From positions 26,512-90,511 of the forward strand of contig CAAEDE010000037.1 in the NCBI GenBank assembly GCA_900754525.1: a DNA stretch of 64,000 bases. Direction: 5' to 3'. Of the stretch, positions 44,517 to 52,997 are shown piece by piece (the first letter of the stretch is position 1; every line of letters starts with the position of its first letter). The notes beneath the pieces were generated by a model. It was given only the letters and a program-made list of their open reading frames with translations. It was not told where the DNA came from and did no database searches. The stretch comes from an uncultured Collinsella sp. (GTDB taxonomy: Bacteria; Actinomycetota; Coriobacteriia; Coriobacteriales; Coriobacteriaceae). The translations under genes and the position numbers were made by a program.

Positions 44517-45560
44517 TTAAGCATTGGTCTGGACGAAGCCGCCATCAAACGCATTGGCCTCGAGCACGCGGGCACAGCCGTTAACGACGTTATCGAGCGC
44601 CGTGGGGCTGACGTTGACCGAAACGCCGGTCTCATCGCGCAGGCGCACGTCGAGACCGCGCAGCAGCGCGCCGCCACCGGTCAGCAATATGCCATAGTAC
44701 ATAAGGTCCGAGGCGAGATCGGGAGGCGTGGCATCGAGTGCGTCCTTGACGGCCTTGGCCATCTCGTCGAGCGGCTTGTTGAGCGCGCGACGAATCTCCT
44801 CGCTCTCGATGCGCACGGTCTTGGGCAGACCGGTGATTACGTCGCGACCGTTGACCTCGACGTCGAGCTCGTCCTTGAGCGGCACGGCGGAGCCGACCTT
44901 GATCTTGATGTCCTCTGCCGTACGCTCGCCGATGGCCAGGTTATAGGCATCGCGAACGTGCGTGAGGATGGCCTGATCGAACTCGTCACCGGCAATACGG
45001 ATGGACTGCGAGACGACGATGCCGCCCATGGCGATAACGGCAACCTCGGTGGTACCGCCACCGATGTCGATGACCATGGAGCCGGTGGGCTCCTCGACGG
45101 GCAGGTCGGCGCCAATAGCAGCAGCCATGGGCTCCTCGATCAGATAGGCCTGGCGGGCACCGGCCTGGATCGTGGCCTCAAAGACGGCACGCTTCTCGAC
45201 CGACGTGACACCGGAGGGAACGCAGACGACAACACGCGGACGCGGAGTCCACGGATAGCGCTTCTCGGACGCCTTGTCGATAAAGTAGCGGAGCATGGCC
45301 TCGGTAACATCGAAGTCGGCGATAACGCCGTCCTTCAGGGGACGAACGGCCACGATGTTGCCGGGCGTACGGCCGAGCATGCGCTTGGCCTCGATGCCGA
45401 CCGCCAGGATGCGCTCGTCGTTCTTGTCGATGGCGACAACAGAGGGCTCGCGAATAACGATGCCCTTGCCGCGCACGGAGACAAGCGTATTTGCGGTGCC
45501 GAGGTCGATAGCAAGATCGCCCGCATAGCTACCGAAGAACATATCCATCAAAGAAAACAA
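44517..45560 (-). CDS. mreB: Rod-shape-determining actin homologue MreB
   Basis: MreB filaments guide the elongation machinery. The 347-residue protein has actin-fold ATP motifs DLAIDLGTANTLV (phosphate 1), VIDIGGGTTEVAVIAMGG (phosphate 2) and LLTGGGALLRGLD (adenosine), plus PRVVVCVPSGVTSVEKRA. The TTG start at 45560 has AGGAG 5 nt upstream; an ATG four codons later is too far from it. It begins the mreB-C-D-mrdA-rodA operon. Collinsella cells are short rods or chains, consistent with a full Mre set. Confidence 0.96.
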   Translation of the reverse strand: MFSLMDMFFGSYAGDLAIDLGTANTLVSVRGKGIVIREPSVVAIDKNDERILAVGIEAKRMLGRTPGNIVAVRPLKDGVIADFDVTEAMLRYFIDKASEKRYPWTPRPRVVVCVPSGVTSVEKRAVFEATIQAGARQAYLIEEPMAAAIGADLPVEEPTGSMVIDIGGGTTEVAVIAMGGIVVSQSIRIAGDEFDQAILTHVRDAYNLAIGERTAEDIKIKVGSAVPLKDELDVEVNGRDVITGLPKTVRIESEEIRRALNKPLDEMAKAVKDALDATPPDLASDLMYYGILLTGGGALLRGLDVRLRDETGVSVNVSPTALDNVVNGCARVLEANAFDGGFVQTNA

Positions 45561-45620
45561 CGCAACTCCTGATGTGTTGGATGATTGCTGGAAAACTACT
45601 AGCTCATCATACTAGCGCAA

Positions 45621-45653
45621 GCCCGGCACCTCACTTGCGTTGAAGCGCCGGGC
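45621..45653 (-). terminator. GC-rich hairpin between the TPR gene and mreB
   Basis: Thirteen pairs including G-U (45621-45633 with 45641-45653, GCCCGGC core) form on the minus strand but TTGCGCTAG follows instead of a U tract. It may slow or protect transcripts rather than terminate them. A TATGAT hexamer at 45605-45610 could be the mreB -10, without a clear -35. Confidence 0.4.
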
Positions 45654-45675
45654 AAAGCTAAATCCCATAAGGTCA

Positions 45676-46980
45676 CTACTGGTTGTCAGCAGCCGAGAAA
45701 TCCATATCGAGCGAGGAAACGGCCCAGCCGATATGGTTGTCAGAGCGCACGAATTTGACGGTGTACTCCTGCTCGCCGCCCTTGGACAGCGATGCCTTCA
45801 CCTTGGCGGTCGTCTCGGTCATGGATTGATCCATGCCCTCGACGGACACGGTGGCACCCTGCGGAATCGAGGAGATGATCATCGACTTGGCGTCCTCGGA
45901 CAGGCTCGAAGCCAGGCAAGACTCGGCCTTTGCGGTGTCACCGTCGCCGGCAGCCTGGAACAGATCAGTAACCACAGATTCCTGAGACGGGAAGCCAAAG
46001 CCGCGCGTGTAGGCAAAGCCCAGACCGCCCGCGGCGATCAAAATGAGCAGAAGCAGCACAATGAAGACTTTGAGACCCGTGTGGCGATGGCGACGACGGA
46101 CCTTGGCCTGCTTACGATCCTGACGGTCCTGCTGGACCATCTCGGACTCGGACAGCGTAAAGAAGCCGGTGTCCGAGGGATCGGGCATAAACTGACCGGT
46201 CGCGCCCGTAGGATCGAGCGGATCGACGGCAGGAGCGTCCATCGCGGGCGCCGGAGCCGTGGACATAGCCGTCTGGGCAGACAGCGCGGCAAGCGAATCG
46301 TGCACGCGGGCAAGCTCATCGGCCTGCTCGGAGGTGAGCTGGTAGATGCCATCGGCAGTAGCGGCGTTAAAGGCATCGAGTGCGTCGGAGGGACGGCCGG
46401 CGGCAGAAAGCGCCTGACCCATGCCGGCGTTGAGCGCGCGCGTGTCGTCGCGAGGGCCGGCAAAGTCGATAGCCGTGCGGTAGGTCTCCACGGCATCCGC
46501 CGGACGGCCGAGCTTAATGAAGCAACGTCCAAGCTCGCCGAGTGCGGCGGCAGGAGCCGGATTGGCACCGTCAATGGCAGCCTGACGGAAGGCAGTACCC
46601 GCGTTGGCATAGTCGCCCGACTGGAACAGCGCGTTACCCAGGCCCAGATAGGCCTTGAACGGCGTGGCGTAGGAAGCATCCTGCGTAGCAGCAGAGAACG
46701 CCTGGGCGGCCGTCGTGTAGTCGCCCACGGCGGCGAGCGCCTTGCCGCGGTTGGTGAGCAGCGCACCGCGCTTGCCGTAGGTGCCGTCGTTGAGGGCGGC
46801 GGCATAGGCCTCGGCGGCCTCGGCATACATGCCCAGGTGCATCAAGGCGTTACCACGAAGGTGATCGGCCTCGCCCATTATCTCATCGGGAGTCTTTGCC
46901 GCACCAAGCATCTGGGCTGCAGCGGAAAAATCACCCGCGCGGTAAGCGGCGCGGCCCTGTTGGATCAGCTGGCTATTCAA
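45676..46980 (-). CDS. TPR-repeat membrane protein, function unknown
   Basis: In this 434-residue protein, residues 1 to about 225 are helical tetratricopeptide-like repeats (GRAAYRAGDFSAAAQML, GMYAEAAEAYAAAL, GDYTTAAQAFSAA, GDYANAGTAFRQA, GRPADAVETYRTA, GRPSDALDAFNAA). A Pro/Ala/Asp-rich linker and a basic cluster (RRRHRH) lead to one membrane helix at about 302-322, then a small extracellular domain of about 100 residues that resembles DUF4878-type lipoprotein-like folds (QESVVTDLFQAAGDGDTAKA). The N-terminus is therefore cytoplasmic. The TTG start at 46980 has AAGGGGA upstream. It follows the cyclophilin by 11 nt. I do not recognise a named family. Confidence 0.75.
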   Translation of the reverse strand: MNSQLIQQGRAAYRAGDFSAAAQMLGAAKTPDEIMGEADHLRGNALMHLGMYAEAAEAYAAALNDGTYGKRGALLTNRGKALAAVGDYTTAAQAFSAATQDASYATPFKAYLGLGNALFQSGDYANAGTAFRQAAIDGANPAPAAALGELGRCFIKLGRPADAVETYRTAIDFAGPRDDTRALNAGMGQALSAAGRPSDALDAFNAATADGIYQLTSEQADELARVHDSLAALSAQTAMSTAPAPAMDAPAVDPLDPTGATGQFMPDPSDTGFFTLSESEMVQQDRQDRKQAKVRRRHRHTGLKVFIVLLLLILIAAGGLGFAYTRGFGFPSQESVVTDLFQAAGDGDTAKAESCLASSLSEDAKSMIISSIPQGATVSVEGMDQSMTETTAKVKASLSKGGEQEYTVKFVRSDNHIGWAVSSLDMDFSAADNQ

Positions 46981-46991
46981 GGAAGTCCCCT

Positions 46992-47534
46992 TTACTCGTG
47001 AACGATCTCGACATGGACGATCTCGTCGCCGGCACGCAGCTGCGAAATCACATCGAGACCCTCGACCGTGGTGCCAAAGACGGTGTAACCGGAATCGAGG
47101 TTATGCTGGGCACCCAGGCAGAAGTAGAACTGCGAACCCGCGGAATCGGGGTCCATGGAGCGTGCCATGGCAAGGGCACCATCGACATGGCTGTTGCGCG
47201 GATTGGTGGCAAACTCGCCCTTGATGCAGTAGCCGGGGCCACCGGTACCGGGCATGCCGTCGGGGCCCTCAAGACCGGCAGCGACGTCGGCGCCGGACAT
47301 GTCGCGGGTATTGGGGTCGCCGCCCTGGATGACAAAACCGGGCACATAGCGATGGAACTTAAGGCCATCATAGAAACCCATCGTGGAAAGCTCGCAGAAG
47401 TTCGCGACATGAATGGGAGCGCCCTCGCCGTCAAACTTGACCTTGATGGTACCCTTCGACGTCTCGATAACGGCGCACTCGTCGCCGGCAAGCTGATACT
47501 CGGGCGTGTAGAGCTCTTTCTTAAAACCAAACAT
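46992..47534 (-). CDS. Peptidyl-prolyl cis-trans isomerase, cyclophilin type
   Basis: The 180-residue cytosolic cyclophilin has VIETSKGTIKVKFDGEGAP, FYDGLKFHRYVPGFVIQGGDP (catalytic Arg and Phe), and SAGSQFYFCLGAQHNLDSGYTVFG, cited by recognisable ends. No signal peptide or lipobox is present, so it acts in the cytoplasm. AGGGAGG lies before the ATG. It has its own promoter and is followed by the TPR membrane gene. Confidence 0.94.
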   Translation of the reverse strand: MFGFKKELYTPEYQLAGDECAVIETSKGTIKVKFDGEGAPIHVANFCELSTMGFYDGLKFHRYVPGFVIQGGDPNTRDMSGADVAAGLEGPDGMPGTGGPGYCIKGEFATNPRNSHVDGALAMARSMDPDSAGSQFYFCLGAQHNLDSGYTVFGTTVEGLDVISQLRAGDEIVHVEIVHE

Positions 47535-47573
47535 GTGGTTCCTCCCTCGTGCGTTTAAAGCATATTTGTACGA

Positions 47574-47603
47574 ATTGTAGCAATAAGCATGCGCTTACAT
47601 CAA
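47574..47603 (-). promoter_or_regulatory. Promoter of the cyclophilin gene
   Basis: Minus strand: -35 TTGATG (47598-47603), 18-bp spacer, -10 TACAAT (47574-47579), about 33 nt before the SD-bearing start of the cyclophilin. Confidence 0.7.
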
Positions 47604-47641
47604 TTGCGCACGTAGGTTATGCCGACTATGGCGAACTAATT

Positions 47642-48784
47642 TTAGGAACGCTGCTGAGGCTTCCAGGAGCCCACGTTGGCGTCGTACTGGTTGAGCGCGC
47701 TGTTGCCGCCCTGTGCGATGGGTGCCAGGATCTCGCTTTGGTGGGAACTCATCGACTCGCCATCGGGAATAGCCAGCGAGATATCCCAGCTCTGGCAGAT
47801 CACGTCGACGCGCTCATACATCCACTCGGCAAGCTGCTTTAAGTGGGCGATGTCGTCCGCATAGACCGTATCGTCCTGGTACTTAAGGTTGTTGAGCTCA
47901 TCTTGCGTCTTTTTGATCTGGTCGCGCAGGGCGTAGGCACTCTGCGACAGCTCCTGACGGGTGGACAGCGGCGTTCGGAGATAGCCGTTGTTAAAGGAAT
48001 CGATGACCTCACCGATCTGGTCCTCGTCACCGTAGGACACGATGGTCTGATACAGACCGTCGAGCCTGGTATAGAGCTGATCATCGGTTAGCACGGTTTC
48101 TTCCTGGACTACCTCGGCAGAATCGTCCTGCTTGGTATCGTCCTCAGTCGCCTCGCCCTTTTGGCGCGTGGGGAAGGTGGTTTGTGCAGCTTGGCCAAAC
48201 TGGTCGTAGAAGCCAGGCATGACGCCCATGGGATCGGTTGTCACGAACCAATAGGCACCGCCGCAAACGACGGCAAGGACCGCGATGATAATGAGCGGCT
48301 TGGGGATATGACGCTTGTGCTTGTGATAGGCGTCCTCGTCGGGATGCACTTTGCGCTTGGGTTTTTGAGCATCGTCATGCAGGGAAACGGGCGTGGGAAT
48401 ATCGACCTTGGGGATACCGAAATCCTTATCGAAAGCCGGCAGCACGCAGGTCTCATTGGGGTCGGCGGCGTCCGAAAGAACCGCGGCAGCCGAGGCGGGC
48501 GCATGCGGCACCTCGGTATCGATCTGCTCTTGCGTTAGGCGCGGAAAACCCGCCGTGCGGCCCGCTGCCAGGTCGGATGCGGCCGCATCCTCGGAAAGGA
48601 TGCCCGGAGCGGGGCGTCCGCATTTGGGACACGTACGATCATGCGGAGAAAGACGGGCACCACAGCCCTCGCAGAACACGAACTCGGTGTGCTCGGGGCC
48701 TTCGCCCGGACCCACATAGGCGTTGCAGTAGGGGCAGAACGAGGCGCCGTCCTCGATAGTCTTAAGGCAATGCGGGCAGATCAC
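47642..48784 (-). CDS. Zinc-ribbon membrane protein, function unknown
   Basis: This 380-residue protein has two zinc ribbons at the N-terminus, CPHC...CPYC (3-20) and CEGC...CPKC (38-55). A long low-complexity linker follows, then a basic stop-transfer stretch (PKRKVHPDEDAYHKHKRH), one membrane helix at about 163-182, and an extracellular C-terminal domain of about 200 residues with helical character (STRQELSQSAYALRDQIKKTQ). The zinc ribbons face the cytoplasm. The plan resembles the TPR protein downstream: cytoplasmic module, single helix, small outer domain. The GTG start at 48784 has AAAAGAGG upstream. No established function. Confidence 0.75.
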   Translation of the reverse strand: MICPHCLKTIEDGASFCPYCNAYVGPGEGPEHTEFVFCEGCGARLSPHDRTCPKCGRPAPGILSEDAAASDLAAGRTAGFPRLTQEQIDTEVPHAPASAAAVLSDAADPNETCVLPAFDKDFGIPKVDIPTPVSLHDDAQKPKRKVHPDEDAYHKHKRHIPKPLIIIAVLAVVCGGAYWFVTTDPMGVMPGFYDQFGQAAQTTFPTRQKGEATEDDTKQDDSAEVVQEETVLTDDQLYTRLDGLYQTIVSYGDEDQIGEVIDSFNNGYLRTPLSTRQELSQSAYALRDQIKKTQDELNNLKYQDDTVYADDIAHLKQLAEWMYERVDVICQSWDISLAIPDGESMSSHQSEILAPIAQGGNSALNQYDANVGSWKPQQRS

Positions 48785-48887
48785 GGCATCCTCTTTTCAA
48801 AGCAATTCAAACAATCGAGGTTAGAGCATAACATCGCCACGGCCCCACAGGAGCAAGGCACCAATTCAACATCGCCAGGGCGCGTAG

Positions 48888-51611
48888 TTACCTCTTCTTT
48901 TTGCTTGGCATCGAGACTTTGATGCCTTGGGCGGACTTGGTCACGCGAGAGCGCTTGGCTCCGGTACTCTTCTTTTTCTTGGGCTGGGCCTGGGCCACGC
49001 CCTCGAGTGCACGGGCCTCGGCCTCGCGAGCGGTGCGATCTTCGCGGCGCTGCGCCATGTCGGCGGCGACGCGCTTGGCAAAACGCTCGGCCGTCGAACC
49101 CGTCGAGCTCACCTTGCCGCCACCGCGACCTAGGTGGACGCGCACACCACGGCCAAAACCAGTTGCGGCATGACGACGACGCGGCTTGAGCGAATCCATC
49201 ATCGTGGCGAGCTTAAAGAACACCGAGCAGGTAAAGACCACGATGACAGCCAAGATAACCATCTGGCCCATCGACAGGTTGGCAATGGACAGCAGCTCCG
49301 GGAATCCGATAACGCCCACCAGGATGCCGGCGACGACAAACACAAAGAGCACCACACGTAAGGGCGTGAGAGGCTGCGAGATGCGCCAGATCAGGCTGAC
49401 GCTCGCCGCACACGACGTAAGCAGGCACATCGTAGACAGTGTGAGCTGGCTAAAGCCAAACACGCGCGCCACAAAGATATCGAGCGCCGCAGCCAAAATG
49501 ACCGGAATCGACGCCGGCAGTGCACGCTTGAGTACGTTAGTCAAAAACGCACCCTTCACGCGAGCATTGTTGGGCTCCAGGCCCAACACAAAGCCCGGCG
49601 CGCCGATGCAGAAGAAGTTGATGAGCGTCATCTGGATGGGCTCGAAGGGATACGGCGGCAGCGCGATGCACAGCGCCGCCAGGCCCATCGAGAACAGCGT
49701 CTTGGTCAGGAACAGCGAGGCCGAACGCTGCAGGTTGTTGATGGAACGACGGCCCTCGGCCACCACGGCGGGCATCGAGGCAAAGTCGTTGTCGACGAGC
49801 ACGATCTCGGCCACGTTGCGCGCGGCATCGGAACCGGCCGCCATGGCGACGGAGCAGTCGGCCTCCTTGAGCGCCAGCACGTCGTTGACGCCGTCGCCCG
49901 TCATGGCCACGGTGTGCTCGCGGCGCTTGAGCGCCTGCACGAGCTCGCGCTTCTGCTGCGGGGTCACACGACCAAAGACATGGTAGCGGTCCACTGCGGC
50001 ATCGAGCTTGGCCGGCGTATCGAGCGTCGTGGCGTCCACATAAGCGTCCGCCCCCGGCACGCCCACCACGCGCGCGATCGACGACACCGTACGCGGGTCG
50101 TCGCCACTGATCACGTTGAGGGTCACGCCCTGCTCGTTAAAGTAGCCGATGGTCTCGGCCGCCGAGGTACGAATCTCGTCGCGGATGGTCACAAAGCCCA
50201 CGGGCTCGGCCTCGCCCACCATATCGCCATCGGGCGTAAAGCCGTCCACGCGCGCCACCACGAGCACACGGCAGGTATCGGCAAGCTCGGCGACACGGTT
50301 CTCGACCTGCGAAAACACACGATCAGAGAGCACAAACTGCGCGGCGCCCATCACATAGGAGCCCTGCGCAAACGACGCGCCGCTCCACTTTTTGGAGGAC
50401 GAGAACGGAATGACCGACAGTGGCTCAGACACCTCGACCGGGCGATCGGCGTAATAGTTGAGCAGCGCCTGGCAGGTCTCGTTGGCATCGGCCGAAGTCG
50501 CACGCGCGACGTTAGCCAGCGCGAAATCGAGCACTGTGATATCGACGGGAACAGCCGCCTCGTCCGAGTCCACGCCAAAGCCAACACCCTCAACAGGCAG
50601 CGGGTAGGTGCCCTCGACCTCCATACGACCCGAGGTAATGGTGCCCGTCTTGTCCAGGCACAGCACGTCGACGCGAGCGAGCGTCTCGATGCAGTAGAGC
50701 TGCTGCGCCAGCACCTTGCGGCGGGCCAGGCGCACCGTGGCGATGGCGAGCACCGACGAGGTCAGCAGCACCAAGCCTTGCGGAATCATGCCCAGCAGGG
50801 CACCCACCGTGGACAGCAGCGCCGACGAAGGCACATGACCAGCCAACAGCTCGGAGAAACACCACGAAAGCGCGCTATCGCCCGGGGTTCCCGCGGCATC
50901 CCACAGCTCGCTCACACTCGAGGCAAACACCGCCAAACCGAGCGGGATCATGATGATACTCGCAAAGCGCACGATGGCGTTAAGCGCGTTCATGATCTCG
51001 GAATTGACCTTTTTGACGTACTTGGCCTCGTTATTAATTTTGGCCACGTAGTTGTCGGCGCCGACATGGATCACGCGGGCGCGCAGCAGGCCCGAGTCGA
51101 TAAAGCTGCCGCTCATGAGCTCGGAACCGGGCTGCTTCTTAATAAGGTCGCTCTCGCCCGTCAGCAGGCTCTCGTTCACGAGCGCCTCGCCCGAAACCAC
51201 CACGGCGTCAGCGGGAATCTGGTCGCCGCGCCCCAGGCGGATAATGTCGTCGAGCACGATCTGGTCCAAGTCGAGCTCCACCTCGGCGCCGTCGCGCACC
51301 GCGATGGCCTTCTTAGAGGTCAGCAGCGTGAGCTTATCGACCATCTTCTTGGAACGCATGGACTGAATGACGCCAATAGCGGTATTGAGGAACACCACGA
51401 ACAGGAACGTCAGATTCTTAAACGAACCGGTCAAAATGACCAGGAACGCCAAGATCACGTTGATCAAATTGAACAACGTGCAGAGGTTCTCGATGATGAG
51501 CTCTTTGACCGACTTGGTCTTGAGCTCCATGTTGCGGTTGATCTTACCGGCGGCGATGCGCTCCTCGACCTCGGCGGTCGAGAGTCCGCGCTCGATATCC
51601 GTTGCTGCCAT
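48888..51611 (-). CDS. Cation-translocating P-type ATPase (CtpE-like)
   Basis: A P-type ATPase of 907 residues with the phosphorylated Asp320 in CLDKTGTIT, actuator LTGES, nucleotide-binding KWSGASF, hinge GDGVNDVLALKEADCS, and about ten membrane helices. No N-terminal metal-binding cysteines are present. The M4 motif is IPQGLVLL rather than PEGL; the overall pattern recalls mycobacterial CtpE, a calcium exporter or importer, so calcium or magnesium is a guess. The last 100 residues are a disordered, strongly basic tail ending KKKR, not usual in the family. The ATG at 51611 is chosen because GGGA lies upstream and the next start lacks an SD. It stands alone, after the tRNA-Arg terminator. Confidence 0.9.
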   Translation of the reverse strand: MAATDIERGLSTAEVEERIAAGKINRNMELKTKSVKELIIENLCTLFNLINVILAFLVILTGSFKNLTFLFVVFLNTAIGVIQSMRSKKMVDKLTLLTSKKAIAVRDGAEVELDLDQIVLDDIIRLGRGDQIPADAVVVSGEALVNESLLTGESDLIKKQPGSELMSGSFIDSGLLRARVIHVGADNYVAKINNEAKYVKKVNSEIMNALNAIVRFASIIMIPLGLAVFASSVSELWDAAGTPGDSALSWCFSELLAGHVPSSALLSTVGALLGMIPQGLVLLTSSVLAIATVRLARRKVLAQQLYCIETLARVDVLCLDKTGTITSGRMEVEGTYPLPVEGVGFGVDSDEAAVPVDITVLDFALANVARATSADANETCQALLNYYADRPVEVSEPLSVIPFSSSKKWSGASFAQGSYVMGAAQFVLSDRVFSQVENRVAELADTCRVLVVARVDGFTPDGDMVGEAEPVGFVTIRDEIRTSAAETIGYFNEQGVTLNVISGDDPRTVSSIARVVGVPGADAYVDATTLDTPAKLDAAVDRYHVFGRVTPQQKRELVQALKRREHTVAMTGDGVNDVLALKEADCSVAMAAGSDAARNVAEIVLVDNDFASMPAVVAEGRRSINNLQRSASLFLTKTLFSMGLAALCIALPPYPFEPIQMTLINFFCIGAPGFVLGLEPNNARVKGAFLTNVLKRALPASIPVILAAALDIFVARVFGFSQLTLSTMCLLTSCAASVSLIWRISQPLTPLRVVLFVFVVAGILVGVIGFPELLSIANLSMGQMVILAVIVVFTCSVFFKLATMMDSLKPRRRHAATGFGRGVRVHLGRGGGKVSSTGSTAERFAKRVAADMAQRREDRTAREAEARALEGVAQAQPKKKKSTGAKRSRVTKSAQGIKVSMPSKKKR

Positions 51612-51640
51612 AACACGTCCCATCACGTCGCGTCGGTATA

Positions 51641-51676
51641 AGAAAAACCGCCCGGACCATGCGAGGTTCGGACGGT
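51641..51676 (-). terminator. Terminator of tRNA-Arg(CCG)
   Basis: A 12-position stem with one mismatch and a G-U pair (51647-51658 with 51665-51676) is followed on the minus strand by TTTTTCTT, 12 nt after the tRNA 3' end. Confidence 0.88.
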
Positions 51677-51687
51677 CTTACGTTCGA

Positions 51688-51764
51688 TGGTGCCCCATGT
51701 TGGATTCGAACCAACGGCCTTCTGCTCCGGAGGCAGACGCTCTAATCCCCTGAGCTAATAGGGC
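51688..51764 (-). tRNA. tRNA-Arg (anticodon CCG)
   Basis: A complete cloverleaf of 77 nt with encoded CCA: 7-bp acceptor (GCCCTAT/ATGGGGC with one G-U), D arm GCTC/GAGC, anticodon stem TCTGC/GCAGA around loop CTCCGGA (anticodon CCG), 5-nt variable loop, and a perfect T arm GTTGG-TTCGAAT-CCAAC. It reads CGG codons. It has its own promoter and terminator. Confidence 0.95.
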
Positions 51765-51775
51765 CAACATTTGGC

Positions 51776-51805
51776 ATTATACCCAAGTGCACCACGGGCT
51801 ATCAA
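51776..51805 (-). promoter_or_regulatory. Promoter of tRNA-Arg(CCG)
   Basis: Minus strand: -35 TTGATA (51800-51805), 18-bp spacer, consensus -10 TATAAT (51776-51781), 11 nt before the mature tRNA 5' end. Confidence 0.82.
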
Positions 51806-51884
51806 AATAAAAGAAAAAGCTTTGCAATTCCGAGGAAGACGCGGTGCAACGGCCCACTTTAGAAGGCAAAAGCGAGTCAGATAG

Positions 51885-51935
51885 TATAAACTCTCATGCA
51901 CCATATATACACGGCTCGCGATGCGGGCCGTTTTT
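51885..51935 (+). promoter_or_regulatory. Leader of the aro operon: -10 element and intrinsic-terminator hairpin
   Basis: A TATAAA (51885-51890) is the best -10, with a weak -35. A 9-bp stem (51911-51919 with 51923-51931, ACGGCTCGC core, loop GAT) follows and runs into TTTTTG at 51931-51935. No plus-strand gene precedes it, so a terminator here most likely attenuates the aro operon. A short ORF (start at 51896) overlaps the hairpin but has no run of aromatic codons. I see no T-box sequence. Confidence 0.6.
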
Positions 51936-51968
51936 GCAAAAGTTATCCATCGAGGTGAGAGGCACACC

Positions 51969-52994
51969 ATGATTGCAATTTTAAAGCAGAGCGCCAGCGA
52001 CGAAGCCGTCAGCCATATCGTCAGCTGGATTGAGAAAAAAGGCCTGAAGACCGACGTCTCGCGCGGCGAGAATGAGACGATCATCGGCCTGGTGGGCGAT
52101 ACGACCAAGATCGACCCGTTCCTGCTCGAGTCCATGGACGTCGTCGAGCGCATGCAGCGCGTCTCCGAGCCGTTCAAGCGTGCCAACCGCAAGTTCCACC
52201 CCGAGGACTCCGTCATCGACTGCGGCCACGGCGTCAAAATCGGCGGCGATCAGTTCCAGGTCATCGCCGGCCCGTGCTCCGTCGAGGGCGAGAACCTCAT
52301 CCGCATCGCCCGCCGCGTGAAGGCCGCCGGTGCCACGATGCTGCGCGGCGGTGCCTACAAGCCCCGCACCTCCCCCTACGCCTACCAGGGCATGGGCCCT
52401 GCCGGCCTCGACCTGCTGTGCGAGGCGTCTGCCGAGCTCGACATGCCGATCGTCACCGAGATCATGGACCCACGCGACGTGCAGATCTTCTTGGACAAAA
52501 AGATTGACGTCATGCAGATCGGCGCCCGCAACGCCCAGAACTTCCCCCTGCTCAAGGAGGTCGGCAAGACCCAGACCCCGATTCTGCTCAAGCGCGGCAT
52601 GTCCGGCACGATCGATGAGCTGCTCATGGCCGCCGAGTACATCATGAGCGAGGGCAACGACAACGTCATTCTGTGCGAGCGCGGTATCCGCACCTTCGAG
52701 ACCCGCACCCGCAATACCTTCGACCTCAATGCCGTGCCGGTGCTGCACCACCTGTCGCACCTGCCCGTCGTCGCCGACCCCAGCCACGCCACCGGCTACA
52801 CCCGCTACGTTGAGCCCATGGCGCTCGCCGCGACCGCCTGCGGTGCCAACGGCCTGGAGATCGAGGTCCACGACGAGCCGAGCCGCGCCTGGTCCGACGG
52901 CGCCCAGGCCCTCACCCCCGATCAGTTCGACGACACCATGCGCCGCATCCGAGCCATCCGCGAGGTCGTCTGCCAAGAGACCGTTCAGGAGTAG
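51969..52994 (+). CDS. aroF: 3-deoxy-7-phosphoheptulonate (DAHP) synthase
   Basis: The first shikimate-pathway enzyme condenses PEP with erythrose 4-phosphate. The 341-residue protein is of the type I-beta (Thermotoga/Bacillus) class: an N-terminal ferredoxin-like domain of about 70 residues (MIAILKQSASDEAVSHIVSW) linked to the barrel with AGPCSVEGENL, RGGAYKPRTSPYAYQG, IGARNAQNF, LLKRGMSG and DPSHATGYT. In this class the N-terminal domain often carries feedback inhibition, here plausibly by Phe or Tyr given the operon. The start at 51969 has GAGAGG 6 nt upstream; an upstream frame extension is non-conserved. First gene of the operon. Confidence 0.96.
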   Translation: MIAILKQSASDEAVSHIVSWIEKKGLKTDVSRGENETIIGLVGDTTKIDPFLLESMDVVERMQRVSEPFKRANRKFHPEDSVIDCGHGVKIGGDQFQVIAGPCSVEGENLIRIARRVKAAGATMLRGGAYKPRTSPYAYQGMGPAGLDLLCEASAELDMPIVTEIMDPRDVQIFLDKKIDVMQIGARNAQNFPLLKEVGKTQTPILLKRGMSGTIDELLMAAEYIMSEGNDNVILCERGIRTFETRTRNTFDLNAVPVLHHLSHLPVVADPSHATGYTRYVEPMALAATACGANGLEIEVHDEPSRAWSDGAQALTPDQFDDTMRRIRAIREVVCQETVQE

Positions 52995-52997
52995 CCC

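Noticed and set aside
51896..51958. Short ORF in the aro leader as an attenuation leader peptide
   Set aside because: It has only scattered Tyr/Phe codons, no SD, and begins at the predicted transcription start; the hairpin itself is kept as a candidate attenuator.
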